A model generated the notes under the pieces. The model was not told where the DNA came from. It saw only the letters and a program-made list of their open reading frames with translations, and ran no database searches. A DNA stretch of 64,000 bases from Roseburia hominis. GTDB taxonomy: Bacteria > Bacillota > Clostridia > Lachnospirales > Lachnospiraceae. Each line of letters starts with the position of its first letter. The first letter of the stretch is position 1. The DNA lies in the NCBI GenBank assembly GCA_040702975.1, contig CP159990.1:806001-870000 (forward strand), read 5' to 3'. Both the position numbers and the translations under genes were made by a program. Below, piece after piece: positions 1 through 8,845 of this stretch.

Positions 1-2
1 AT

Positions 3-3000
3 ATGGCGATTCATCCGACACTTGATTTGCAAAAGGGCGAGGTCTGGACCTTCTACGGCGGCGGCAATGCAGGCGCAATGACCCATTCCAAAGGTCTGAC
101 CTATACCTTTGACAAGCCGGATATGCAATATACCTATATCATCGGCGGCTGCAACGCGGCGGACGTGATTTCAAAAAAGGGCGTTACCCTAAACCTGGAG
201 AATGTCAAGGTGAATACGGCGGTTTACGCAGGATGCAATGAGAAAGGAAACGTAGCCAAGACCCAGGTGAATATCCTGGGGGATGTGACGCCTGTGAGTT
301 CCCAGTTTACCTCCGTCTTCGGCGGCGGCAGAGGTAAAGATACCTCTGTTGGTAAGACAGATGTCCGCGCGATGAACGGAACCGTTCAGGGTACCCTGTA
401 CGGTGGCAGCGGCTTCGGCAGAGTGGATAAATCTCATGTCATAGTCAAGGAGAAGGAGGACGATGCAGACAGCAAAATCGTCATCAAAGCCCATGTGTAC
501 GGCGCGGGTTATGGCGAAAGCTCTGTTGTCGGTACCACGGATGTTGTGATCAACACAAAGCTCCGCATTAAGGATCCCAATAACACCGATTTATCCGATG
601 GTTATGACGTGGTCGTCACGGAAGAAGTGACAGATACGATAAATAAAGACGAAGTCGGCTCCGGCGCAAGCTCTGTGAGCGTTGATTGGAAGAACCCAGA
701 AGTCAGCCGTATTGAAGGCAATGTCTATGGCGGCGGCGACATGGGTCAGGTTGGTGTCGGAACCATCCATGTCGGCAGCAATACGGCGGCGATCTCGGAA
801 GACGGATATTCCCATGTGCAGCTTATAAGCGGTTATGTGAAAGGGGATCTGTTCGGCGGCGGCAACGGCAAGCCCGCAGAAGGTACGGATTACAGCCTGA
901 ATATGGGCGCTGTATTCGGCGCCTGCCAGACGGACATTACCGGCGGCTATGTGGGCGGCAGCGTCTATGGTGGTGGCTACCAGAGCCGTGTTTACGCGAA
1001 TCAGAGCAGTACAAGGCGGCTTCCGCTGCATTATGATCCGGCACAGCCTAACGGAGTCCCGGTATCAGGCGCAAAACACGATAATGCACTGGCGACCCAG
1101 GTCAATGTTTTGGAGCAGCCTGATACTTACGACCCCATAATCATCGGCAAGAGCGTGTTCGGCGGCGGCGCCAAGGGAGAAAATAACTCCACCAACCCAA
1201 CGATCTACACGGTAGTGGGCGATGTGGAGGTCAACATCATCGGCGTTCACGGCAGAGTCGAAAGCAGATCTACCGCCATCTATTTCGACCAGACCGGCGG
1301 TGATTTGGGCGGCGGCTTGTATGGCGATGGAAACCTCTGCCTGGTCAACGGAGAAAAAACCGTCAATATCCGCTGCTTCAATGCAGGATATCTGATAGGC
1401 GGTAAAGGAGTGGGCAACAAGCTGAAAACCTTCTACTCCCTGCAGCGGGCCGATGTCGTGAATGTGCAGCACAGTAGGTTCGTACTCCGAGGGGCGGAGG
1501 ATCTGGTGGATGAGAACGCAGACGACACCCTCTATTCCATCAACCGGGTGGAGCAGCTCAACATGCGTCAGAACAGCACCATCAAGCTCAATGAGATTGT
1601 AAACTATCTGGGCGGCCTCTGGAGCGATGAGCACTATGATACCCGCTACATCAACCGGGGCAACAACGGTCAGAATAGCTATACCACCCGGGGCGGTGTG
1701 GGTTTGGATTACATCTATGACGGCGTTCCCGAGGGCAAGGATTCGACCCAGAACGGCATGTATGACAATCTAGACGGTTCGATCCGCAGGGTACTGGGGA
1801 ACAACAACCGGATTATCCATTACCGCAACGCGTATATGGAATACGTGCATGGTAAGGGGAAGTATCAGGAGGAATATGACAAAACGGATGAACCTTCCAA
1901 CCAGTATGCCAATCTTAAGTCCTTCAACGAGATCTGTGTGGCCAATGGTAAGTATCTGGAGATCAAGAAGAACGATACCGAGTACGGTGATGTGAAGGGT
2001 GTGTTTATTCTCTCCCTGCTCCATGCCAATCCCGGAACCGGCGGCGGCTTCGTCTATGCCTCCATCGGCGATAAGGATACACTGAACTCCGGCTCCACCG
2101 GCGCGTTTGTCTGCGTGACCAAGGATACATCCAAGCATACGGAAGACGGGCAGCCTGTCCCGGATGATCAGCAGCCCTATATGATCATTTCTCATAACGT
2201 GGGCGGCTATCGCAGCAAGGCCGGTGGAAACGGGGACTACAGCTATTATTACTGGTATATTAAAGGCAACAAGTATGTCTATGATATGAAGGTGACCGGC
2301 TATATCGGGACGTTGGATACGGATTTTGAAAGCACTGCGGTGCTCACGGAGATGGAGGACCGGCATTACATCCTGAAAAGTATTTCGGGCGAAAAACCGG
2401 ACGAGGATCCCGATGCATCTGACAGTTTCTGCTCCAAGCAGCTGGTGGATGAATGGAAGGAAGTCTATGCCGACAGCGACAAATACGCTCTGGAGCTGAA
2501 AGTCATAAGCAGCGGCAGCAGTGGTAATATCACGGAAGAATCCATTGGATTCCTGTATTACCAAAATGACGAATGGGTGATCAGAAAGACATCAGATAAC
2601 TCCTATGTATCCGGCAAGAAGGAGAGCACAGATCAGGAAAAAGATTTTAAGCCCAATGACCTGATCACGGCGAAGGCCGGCACCACCAATCTGGAACTGA
2701 TGGTGGTGCTCCATAAGGGCCGTGCGGTGCAGACGGAGATCCGGGATGTGCCGGTAACGCTGGATTTCGATGTGTACAGCACGGAACAAGGCGGAACCGG
2801 ATATGATACCGTTAAGGATGCAAGCTCGATAAAAATCAATCTCTTTACCTCCATTGTCCGTCTGGTTCCGACCCAGGACGTGTTTGTGAGCGCGGGGCGC
2901 ATTTACGCCGGTGTGCCCACCAAAGCAACCCCTTGTATCACCGGAGACTCGGCTTTCACGGTGCAGTACATCACCAAGTTCATGCCCAGCGCCTTCAATA

Positions 3001-4448
3001 CCGCCACGGACACGATGACGGAGTGCCTGACCACTGCGGTCGAGGAGATCTATCTGCTGGATAATGAAACCGGCGTTGGCTTCACGGTGAAGGTAAACGA
3101 TGATGGCACGGTAAACCTGATCCATGCCACGGAAGGGGCGAAAACCGACTATGAAATCAAGCAAACAGGTGGTGGCTACGAGGTAACATATACGAAAGGC
3201 AAGTACGCGCCGACTGAAGAAGGGCAGACAAGTATAAATCCTCTAACGGAGTCAGTGATGCAGCATTCCAATGGCATCACCTTACCTGCGGGCACGATGA
3301 TCACCATGATCGCCCAGATCGACAACTACACGCCCACCTACTGGTATTACTACTGCATTGGAAACGAAACCGAAATTGACCTGGCGAAATTTAAGAAGAT
3401 GAACAGCCTGGGCAAAGAGGGTGAAACCTACAACTTCGTAGCAGCATCGGGCGGCAACATTTCCAACACCGCCAGCCAGAGGGTGACGGAGAATCTGAGC
3501 TTTATCTTCGACTTCTCGAAGACGGATCAGTCCCAGGAGACGGCGGCGGGAATGCAGGATGAGCTTACAGGGCAGCTTCGCCTGCTCCATACGTATAAGT
3601 CGGGCAGCGATGATGTCGATATCATGGACGGCGTGAACGTGATCTCCAAGTCGGGCAGTTCGCCGGTTTATACCCGCAGCTATCCTGTGGTCAGCAATGG
3701 ATTCGATGTTATGGGAGGCACCGGAAACCAGAGCCTGACGGTAAATGGGATAACGGGCAGTTATGCAAAGGACACCTTCGATGTGACCTTTACCATCAAT
3801 GCGGATAATAACGCAGGGGAGAATACCCGTTACGGTGAGCGGGAATATTCTGTCCTGCTGGAGCGGGAAAAGGGAGAACCATTCCCGGCGGGCACCACCT
3901 TCACCTATGACAACCAACTTCTGACCCCGGGGGAGGAAAATCGGTCGGTCTGCATTCCGGTGAAGAGCACGGGCACCCATACCGTCACCATGCGGACAGA
4001 GATGGTAGGATTCCGGGAGGGAGAGGTGAAGTTGAAAGCAACGCTGTATTCTTCTCAGGACGCGTACTATCACAACGAACTGGACACCACAAGGATAGAC
4101 GATCGGACGTTTACAGTGAAGCCAAATCCGTCCATTGCCCTCTCCGTCACGCAGCAGACACACCTTTATTCCCCTGGAGAATCCATGGAACTGACCGTGG
4201 AGGCGAAAGGCCCTGAGAACAATCCGGAGAAGGTTTCCGTACGGTTGTTCCGGTATAACCGAAGCGGGAAGAATTATGAGGCGAAATCGCTGGAAGATGT
4301 TCTGCCGTATGCGAGCGAATCCCTCAGTCCAGGGACAGGGCCAAGGTCGTGGACTGCCGAGATCTTCGAGAAAGCGGCCCCCGGCACCTACCGATTGGAA
4401 TTCCAATATCACGATAAGATCGAGTACTGGGATTTTATTGTGAAGTAA
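3..4448 (+). CDS. Glycine-rich repeat surface/adhesin-like protein, 5' truncated by window edge
   Basis: The reading frame is open to the left edge, so the true start lies outside the window; at least 1481 residues are present. Residues 1-480 carry about ten irregular repeats ending in a Y/F-G-G-G turn (VYGGG, VFGGG, LYGGS, LFGGG and similar), spaced by short beta-rich stretches. This pattern is typical of extracellular beta-helix or adhesin-like proteins. The rest is beta-rich and lacks obvious catalytic motifs, and the last 150 residues look like an Ig-like or bacterial carbohydrate-binding sandwich. No LPXTG motif or C-terminal membrane anchor is visible, so cell attachment, if any, must lie upstream. 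The gene is visibly richer in G and C than most later genes, which suggests separate ancestry. Surface location is inferred; no specific function is recognised. Confidence 0.6.
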   Translation: MAIHPTLDLQKGEVWTFYGGGNAGAMTHSKGLTYTFDKPDMQYTYIIGGCNAADVISKKGVTLNLENVKVNTAVYAGCNEKGNVAKTQVNILGDVTPVSSQFTSVFGGGRGKDTSVGKTDVRAMNGTVQGTLYGGSGFGRVDKSHVIVKEKEDDADSKIVIKAHVYGAGYGESSVVGTTDVVINTKLRIKDPNNTDLSDGYDVVVTEEVTDTINKDEVGSGASSVSVDWKNPEVSRIEGNVYGGGDMGQVGVGTIHVGSNTAAISEDGYSHVQLISGYVKGDLFGGGNGKPAEGTDYSLNMGAVFGACQTDITGGYVGGSVYGGGYQSRVYANQSSTRRLPLHYDPAQPNGVPVSGAKHDNALATQVNVLEQPDTYDPIIIGKSVFGGGAKGENNSTNPTIYTVVGDVEVNIIGVHGRVESRSTAIYFDQTGGDLGGGLYGDGNLCLVNGEKTVNIRCFNAGYLIGGKGVGNKLKTFYSLQRADVVNVQHSRFVLRGAEDLVDENADDTLYSINRVEQLNMRQNSTIKLNEIVNYLGGLWSDEHYDTRYINRGNNGQNSYTTRGGVGLDYIYDGVPEGKDSTQNGMYDNLDGSIRRVLGNNNRIIHYRNAYMEYVHGKGKYQEEYDKTDEPSNQYANLKSFNEICVANGKYLEIKKNDTEYGDVKGVFILSLLHANPGTGGGFVYASIGDKDTLNSGSTGAFVCVTKDTSKHTEDGQPVPDDQQPYMIISHNVGGYRSKAGGNGDYSYYYWYIKGNKYVYDMKVTGYIGTLDTDFESTAVLTEMEDRHYILKSISGEKPDEDPDASDSFCSKQLVDEWKEVYADSDKYALELKVISSGSSGNITEESIGFLYYQNDEWVIRKTSDNSYVSGKKESTDQEKDFKPNDLITAKAGTTNLELMVVLHKGRAVQTEIRDVPVTLDFDVYSTEQGGTGYDTVKDASSIKINLFTSIVRLVPTQDVFVSAGRIYAGVPTKATPCITGDSAFTVQYITKFMPSAFNTATDTMTECLTTAVEEIYLLDNETGVGFTVKVNDDGTVNLIHATEGAKTDYEIKQTGGGYEVTYTKGKYAPTEEGQTSINPLTESVMQHSNGITLPAGTMITMIAQIDNYTPTYWYYYCIGNETEIDLAKFKKMNSLGKEGETYNFVAASGGNISNTASQRVTENLSFIFDFSKTDQSQETAAGMQDELTGQLRLLHTYKSGSDDVDIMDGVNVISKSGSSPVYTRSYPVVSNGFDVMGGTGNQSLTVNGITGSYAKDTFDVTFTINADNNAGENTRYGEREYSVLLEREKGEPFPAGTTFTYDNQLLTPGEENRSVCIPVKSTGTHTVTMRTEMVGFREGEVKLKATLYSSQDAYYHNELDTTRIDDRTFTVKPNPSIALSVTQQTHLYSPGESMELTVEAKGPENNPEKVSVRLFRYNRSGKNYEAKSLEDVLPYASESLSPGTGPRSWTAEIFEKAAPGTYRLEFQYHDKIEYWDFIVK

Positions 4449-4623
4449 GGCCAGCCACGCAAGCAAAATAGCCTCTTTGACATTCAAATCAAGAGGAACT
4501 TGCTGCTCTGCGGGAAGCGTATCGACTCCGGCGCAAGCTGGTAGATATGGAGCGGCCACCAATTTGCTTTCGGGGTCATTCGGACGCAGTGGCCTATCTA
4601 AAAAGAGTGGGGCAATTGAATAG

Positions 4624-4666
4624 GAAAAGCAGCACGGATTTGATTTGATAGTCTGTGCTGCTTTTC
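4624..4666 (+). terminator. Terminator-like hairpin
   Basis: Inverted repeat with arms GAAAAGCAGCAC and GTGCTGCTTTTC, extended by two further pairs around one mismatch, with a loop of about 13 nt. The T stretch lies inside the 3' arm rather than after it, so termination is likely but not certain. Confidence 0.55.
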
Positions 4667-4730
4667 GTATTGTTGGAAAAGTGGTAGTCATATTCAGGGA
4701 AGATTTTGCACCATTCTTTTTGCATTACTA

Positions 4731-4759
4731 TTGACAAAAAACAAAGCAGAGTGTAATAA
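4731..4759 (+). promoter_or_regulatory. Sigma-A-type promoter of the ATPase remnant
   Basis: A perfect -35 box TTGACA (4731-4736) is followed by a 17-nt spacer and TAATAA (4754-4759). Its position argues that the following gene starts at 4815 and not at upstream in-frame TTG codons. Confidence 0.5.
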
Positions 4760-4814
4760 ACTCAAAATACACCAACTCGTAACTCAGCTATTTGAGAAAA
4801 GGGAGGAAGAAACT

Positions 4815-5207
4815 ATGTTTTATTGTCGGGAAGAAGAACTGCGCACGATGAATCGTCGTTATGAAAAAAGCCGGTTTGTTTCTGCCTTAAATGCGTCCTC
4901 CCAGGAAAATTTGGAGGCGCTCTCCAAGGCAATCTTTACTTGTCAGAACCCGGACATCGCCAGCACGCCTACCTATCAGAGCTATGCGGATGCGCTGGAT
5001 GCTGTTACCGCGATGGCAAGGGGAAAACGGCTGGTATTTGTGATTGATGAGTACCCCTATTTGGCTAAAGCGGAGAAGTCGATTTTCTCCCGGCTCCAGC
5101 ACATTATCGACCATCAGTGGCAGGACAGTAAACTTTATCTGATTCTGTGCGGTTCCTCCATGAGCTTTATGGAATATCAGGTGATGGGGCTATCGGGAAA
5201 TAGATAG
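4815..5207 (+). pseudogene. Remnant of an archaeal-type (PF01637/DUF234-like) ATPase with the P-loop deleted
   Basis: The start ATG follows a GGGAGGAAG ribosome site. The N-terminal MFYCREEELRTMNRRYEKS and the later FVIDEYPYL (Walker B) and LILCGSSMSFME blocks are hallmarks of the large ATPase family often found in Lachnospiraceae. In that family the first block is normally followed by a GRRRVGKT-type Walker A segment. Here the sequence jumps in frame from EKSRF directly to VSALNASS, so about 25 residues containing the nucleotide-binding loop are missing. The protein then ends after about 130 residues, where a family member would be several hundred long, because the end of the IS element at 5186 supplies the stop codon. 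It cannot be a working ATPase. Confidence 0.75.
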
Positions 5208-6500
5208 TCTCAAACAGGAGAGGTTGTGGTCAAAAGTGACTACAACCTCTCCTTAACTTTATGATAAAAAGAAAAAAGATGGCTAACGACAGCCATCTTC
5301 TCTCCCGTTCCATGTTATAATGGAACTATGCTAAAACAAGATTATTATAACGAATTTTTTGAAATTGGGCAACAGAAAATTAACTTCAGTTTCTTCGAAT
5401 TGCATTTACCCGATGACGATCCAGTCTATACCCTGAAAAAAGTGAAGGAGGAATTAGATTTTACAGGCTTGCTTGCCTGTTATTCAGATAAGGGAAGAAC
5501 CGGGTACAATCCAATCATACCGTGATAGAGATTGACAACTGCTCCCTACTGGAGCTGTTGAAACTGCAGAAGAACCTGCTGAGGATTGCAGAAGGGGAAG
5601 GGATCCGGTTTGTCTGTGGGAAAGGAAAACATAAACCGGGGATCCAGAAACTCTATGAGGAACTGGAAGAATGCGGGAGCCGTCTGATGGAATATAAAGA
5701 ATGCTTTGAGATCATGGGGAAAGACCGCAACAGCTATTCCAAAACAGATCTGGAAGCAACCTTTATGAGAATGAAGGAAGACCATATGCTGAACGGCCAG
5801 TTAAAACCGGCATATAATGTACAGATCGCAATGGAGAACTATTTCATCATCCACGGGTATGTAAGCAATGACCGTACCGATTACAACACCCTGATTCCGG
5901 TATTAGAAAAGCACCGCAAGGCTTTTGGGAAAGAGCTGGAAGAAGTAACTGCAGACAGTGGATACTGCAGCGAAAAGAACCTGCTGTATCTGAAAGAGAA
6001 TGGCATTGCGAGTTATATTAAACTGCAGGACCATGAAAAACGGAAGACCCGTGCGTATAAAGAGGATATTGGAAAGTATTACAACATGACATATCAGGTG
6101 TTTGAAGATGAACATTTCTATATCTGCCGGGATGAACGGGAGCTTCGCCATATGCGTACAGGAAGCATCCAATGCGAATATCCTGAGCGAAAAAGGGATA
6201 CTGAAGCGTCAGATCCGTTCGATCCAGACAGAAGGGCACTTTGGAGATATCAAAGAGAACGAAAACTTCCGGCGGTTCAACTACCGTTCAGCCGAAAAAG
6301 TATATAAAGAGTTTATGCTGTATGCGATCGGTCGAAATATCAATAAATACCATCGGTTTTTACATCAAGAGATTGAGAAATATGAAGGAAAAACCGGGCA
6401 AAAAACAGCATAGAAAAGGGAACGCCTTCAAATATCCAAACAAGGGGTTTTTGCGCCTTGAAATAAGGACTGTCAGAAATCGGTATTAACCGACTGCCCC
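5186..6500 (+). mobile_element. Decayed IS1182-like insertion sequence
   Basis: The ends form imperfect terminal inverted repeats: 5186-5202 and the complement of 6484-6500 agree at 13 of 17 positions, both starting GGGGC. Just inside the left end lies a hairpin (5218-5252, arms of 15 nt with one wobble pair) and a second one with arms GATGGCT/AGCCATC near 5278-5297; such structures often shield an IS from read-through. The enclosed transposase is broken. No clear target-site duplication is visible. The element interrupts the ATPase gene on its left; no continuation of that gene is seen on its right. Confidence 0.65.
5328..6413 (+). pseudogene. IS1182-family transposase, deleted and frameshifted
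   Basis: The N-terminal piece (5328-5525) has the IS1182-type opening with FELHLPDDDPVYTL and SDKGRTGYNPI. It then ends at a stop, and the next piece continues in another frame from about 5522 with the central DDE-domain blocks (LNGQLKPAYNVQIA, VTADSGYCSEKN). A second shift near 6140-6170 returns to the first frame for the C-terminal block (TEGHFGDIKENENFRRFNYRS and AIGRNINKYHRFL). The region after RTGYNPI that normally carries the first catalytic aspartate is missing, as is most of the cysteine-rich part before the C-terminal block. With at least two deletions and frame changes the transposase is not functional. Confidence 0.75.
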
Positions 6501-6542
6501 AAGATATAGAATCAATAGTGAGGGAAGAAGGGATAAAAGACT

Positions 6543-7382
6543 ATGTTGTATTTAGGATTGGCGATTATCGCCAGCGCGCTGGTGTCAACGGTTATGCGTC
6601 TTAGTGAAGGTAAAGTTAAGAATAATATGGGAATGTTTGTGGCGAATTACGCTGCCTGTTCGTTTCTTTCCCTGCTGTTTATGGATAATCTGGATTTTGG
6701 GAGGGCGGAGGCGAAAGCGGGCATTGCGGCCTGCCTTGGAGTGTTCTCAGGCGTTCTGTATTTGACCAGTTTTGTTCTTTTGCAGCAGAATATCAGGAAA
6801 AATGGTGTAGTCTTAGCTGCCACGTTCATGAAGCTGGGTGTGTTGATTCCGACGCTTATGGCTATCATTGTTTTTCGTGAGCAACCTGAATTTTTTCAGG
6901 TATTAGGCATCGGACTGGCGATTGCCGCTATTATCATAATTCACTTTGAGAAGGAAAACGTGGAGGCCTCTAAATATCAGTTCCTGCTGATTGTTCTGCT
7001 ATTGGTCAGTGGCTTTACTGACTCGATGGCAAATATTTATGATAAGCTGGGGAGCACAGAATTAAAAGACCACTATCTGCTTTTTACCTTTCTGGCGGCC
7101 GGTGTGTGCGCATTCGTGCTCTGGATCAAAGAACGTCAGAAACTTTGCGTATGGGATGTTTTGGCAGGCGTCTGTATCGGGATTCCGAATTATTTTTCTT
7201 CTCGTTTTCTGCTGCTGGCGCTTCATCATCTGCCTGCAGTCATTGTTTATCCGGCGTATAGTGTAGTGACCATTGTGGTCATTAGCGTTGTGGGTGTAGT
7301 GCTGTTTAAAGAGAAACTGAGCAGGAAAAAGCTCGCTGCAATCGCGTTGATTTTTCTTGCATTGGCGTTACTGAATTTGTAA
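6543..7382 (+). CDS. EamA/DMT-superfamily transporter
   Basis: A 279-residue protein of about ten hydrophobic segments arranged as two similar halves, the layout of the drug/metabolite transporter superfamily. It starts with MLYLGLAIIASALVSTVMRL, and the second half ends with a short basic KEKLSRKK stretch before the last helix, as EamA proteins do. The start ATG follows a GAGGGAAGAAGGG purine-rich ribosome site. Such proteins export amino acids, nucleosides or drugs across the cytoplasmic membrane; the substrate cannot be read from the sequence. It is the first intact gene to the right of the decayed IS and appears to stand alone. Confidence 0.75.
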   Translation: MLYLGLAIIASALVSTVMRLSEGKVKNNMGMFVANYAACSFLSLLFMDNLDFGRAEAKAGIAACLGVFSGVLYLTSFVLLQQNIRKNGVVLAATFMKLGVLIPTLMAIIVFREQPEFFQVLGIGLAIAAIIIIHFEKENVEASKYQFLLIVLLLVSGFTDSMANIYDKLGSTELKDHYLLFTFLAAGVCAFVLWIKERQKLCVWDVLAGVCIGIPNYFSSRFLLLALHHLPAVIVYPAYSVVTIVVISVVGVVLFKEKLSRKKLAAIALIFLALALLNL

Positions 7383-7435
7383 TGCCGTCATGTGATAGTC
7401 GCGATATTATGATATTGAAGTGAGGTAGATAAATA

Positions 7436-7600
7436 ATGGTGGAAGAAAAGCGGAATAAAGATTTCTTCGAAAGAACAGCAAAAGCAGACTGTGGGAGCGA
7501 TTATGCGGATGATAGGTGGGAAGAGAGAAACGAAGCAGGAGTAGCTTTCATGGGGAAGATCCCATCAATTCCTGTAGTAAAACTGTTGACAATATGCTAA
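7436..7600 (+). CDS. Possible 54-residue small protein
   Basis: ATG preceded by GTGAGGT about 8 nt upstream, then 54 codons ending TGC TAA. The peptide is rich in charged residues (opening MVEEKRNKDFFERTAK) and has no membrane segment or recognised motif. It sits in the 246-nt gap between the EamA gene and the DUF3795 gene. It may equally be chance, since no homologue is recognised. Confidence 0.25.
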   Translation: MVEEKRNKDFFERTAKADCGSDYADDRWEERNEAGVAFMGKIPSIPVVKLLTIC

Positions 7601-7628
7601 AATCAAGAAACAAGGAGGAGAGATATTG

Positions 7629-7961
7629 ATGATAAATAAAAAGATGATAGCCTTTTGCGGTACATATTGCGGAGTGTGCGAATGGAAAGATAAAATCGGA
7701 TGTAAGGGCTGTAAAGCCAATAGAGGAATGATGTTTTGGGGCGAGTGCGATAAAGCGAAATGCTGTATGGAAAAGGGATTTGAGCATTGCGGTGAATGTG
7801 CAGATATGCCCTGTCAAAAGCTCAGAGATCTGTTTGATGATCCAGAGCATGGCGATCATGGAGCAAGACTTCGCAATCTGAAAAATTGGAAAAACGGAAA
7901 CTATGCCTATGAGAAATTAGGCAATGCAGCGCAAGAGAAGGCAAAAAACCTGGAGCGATAA
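7629..7961 (+). CDS. DUF3795-type cysteine-rich protein
   Basis: About 110 residues with a dense cysteine pattern in the first half: CGTYCGVCEW, CKGCKAN, CDKAKCCMEKGFEHCGEC and MPCQKL. This is the signature of the DUF3795 family, small proteins thought to bind zinc or an Fe-S cluster; their biochemical role is unknown. An ATG at 7629 has a good AAGGAGGAG site 9-10 nt upstream; a TTG directly before it is a less likely start. It is followed after 36 nt by a methyltransferase gene in the same direction, and the two may be co-transcribed. Confidence 0.7.
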   Translation: MINKKMIAFCGTYCGVCEWKDKIGCKGCKANRGMMFWGECDKAKCCMEKGFEHCGECADMPCQKLRDLFDDPEHGDHGARLRNLKNWKNGNYAYEKLGNAAQEKAKNLER

Positions 7962-7997
7962 TAACACAACAGGAAAGATAAAAAATGGGGGGTATAT

Positions 7998-8690
7998 ATG
8001 CATTACATAAATACAATAGAAGATTTATATGATATGCTTGATCAGTATACGGAAGGAGTAGATTGGAACACTTTTTATACCAAAAGGGACAAGCCGGCGC
8101 CTTTTTTGAAATACAATAAGCTGCCAGATAAGTGTGTCGTTGAGTTCATAAGGGAGCACAATATTAAGAGCGCCTGTGAATTTGGCTGCGGAGAAGGAAG
8201 AAACGCAATTTATTTGTCTGGAAATGATATTGAGACAGAAGCATACGATTTATCAGAGGTTGCAATAGAAAATGCAAAAAGAAATGCAAGGGACAGCAAG
8301 GCGGAAAAAGTGATCTTTAAGGCGGGAGATATTTTTGCATTAGACTTGACAAATAAAAGGTTTGAATTGGTAATAGACAGTGGTATTTTCCACCATTTAT
8401 CTCCGCATAGACGTTTGCAATACAGGGATATTGTATCAAATATATTAGTAGAAAACGGCTATTTCATTTTGCTGTGTTTTGCGGCGGGAGGTGATGGCGC
8501 AGATGAGATAGATGATTATGAGTTTTATAAGAGCAGGCAAACAGGGGTTGCATTTACCAAAGAGAGGCTGGAGGAGTTTTGGGGAGCAAAATTTGATATT
8601 GTAGAATTGCGAAAAGGGGAAAATGTTGTAGATTCCCAGATGTGGGAAAGCGAATACTTGTATATTTGTGTGTTGAAAAAGAGGAATTAA
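7998..8690 (+). CDS. Class I SAM-dependent methyltransferase
   Basis: A 230-residue protein with the Rossmann-fold methyltransferase motifs in order: motif I CEFGCGEGRNAIYLS near residue 55, the acidic residue of motif II in EAYDLSEVAIENAKRNA, AGDIFALDL (motif III) and LVIDSGIFHHLSP (motif IV). It resembles the TehB/UbiE-like Methyltransf_11/25 group acting on small molecules. The substrate cannot be deduced. The ATG follows a GGGGGG-rich ribosome site at 7986-7991. It lies 36 nt after the DUF3795 gene. Confidence 0.75.
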   Translation: MHYINTIEDLYDMLDQYTEGVDWNTFYTKRDKPAPFLKYNKLPDKCVVEFIREHNIKSACEFGCGEGRNAIYLSGNDIETEAYDLSEVAIENAKRNARDSKAEKVIFKAGDIFALDLTNKRFELVIDSGIFHHLSPHRRLQYRDIVSNILVENGYFILLCFAAGGDGADEIDDYEFYKSRQTGVAFTKERLEEFWGAKFDIVELRKGENVVDSQMWESEYLYICVLKKRN

Positions 8691-8845
8691 GACATAATTT
8701 ATGGGTGGTTACCTGGAAATCGTGAAAAATACTTGCTTTGTTCAGGGTGAATAAGTTATCCTATAAACAACTATATCTACTATAAAAAACTGTGTCAAAC
8801 ATTTTGCAGCATCAGGAATTGCATAGGACAGGGGGGGAGATGATT

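Larger units (their letters stand above)
4449..4814. other. Intergenic stretch with degenerate coding-like sequence
   Basis: No supported gene. The segment around 4460-4610 is open in one frame on each strand, without a start or ribosome site, and may be a gene remnant. It is followed by a strong hairpin at 4624-4666 and a promoter at 4731-4759. Confidence 0.4.

Noticed and set aside
3282..4691. Long open frame on the minus strand (469 codons) under the first surface gene
   Set aside because: It lies antisense to a clearly coding, repeat-rich gene and shows no start signal or domain; GC-rich coding DNA often gives such shadows.
5218..5297. Independent terminator pair between two genes
   Set aside because: Both hairpins lie inside the IS left end and more likely protect the element than end the broken ATPase transcript.
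8792..8845. Upstream GTG start of the GGDEF gene
   Set aside because: No ribosome site; the ATG at 8846 has a strong one, and the PAS domain begins there.
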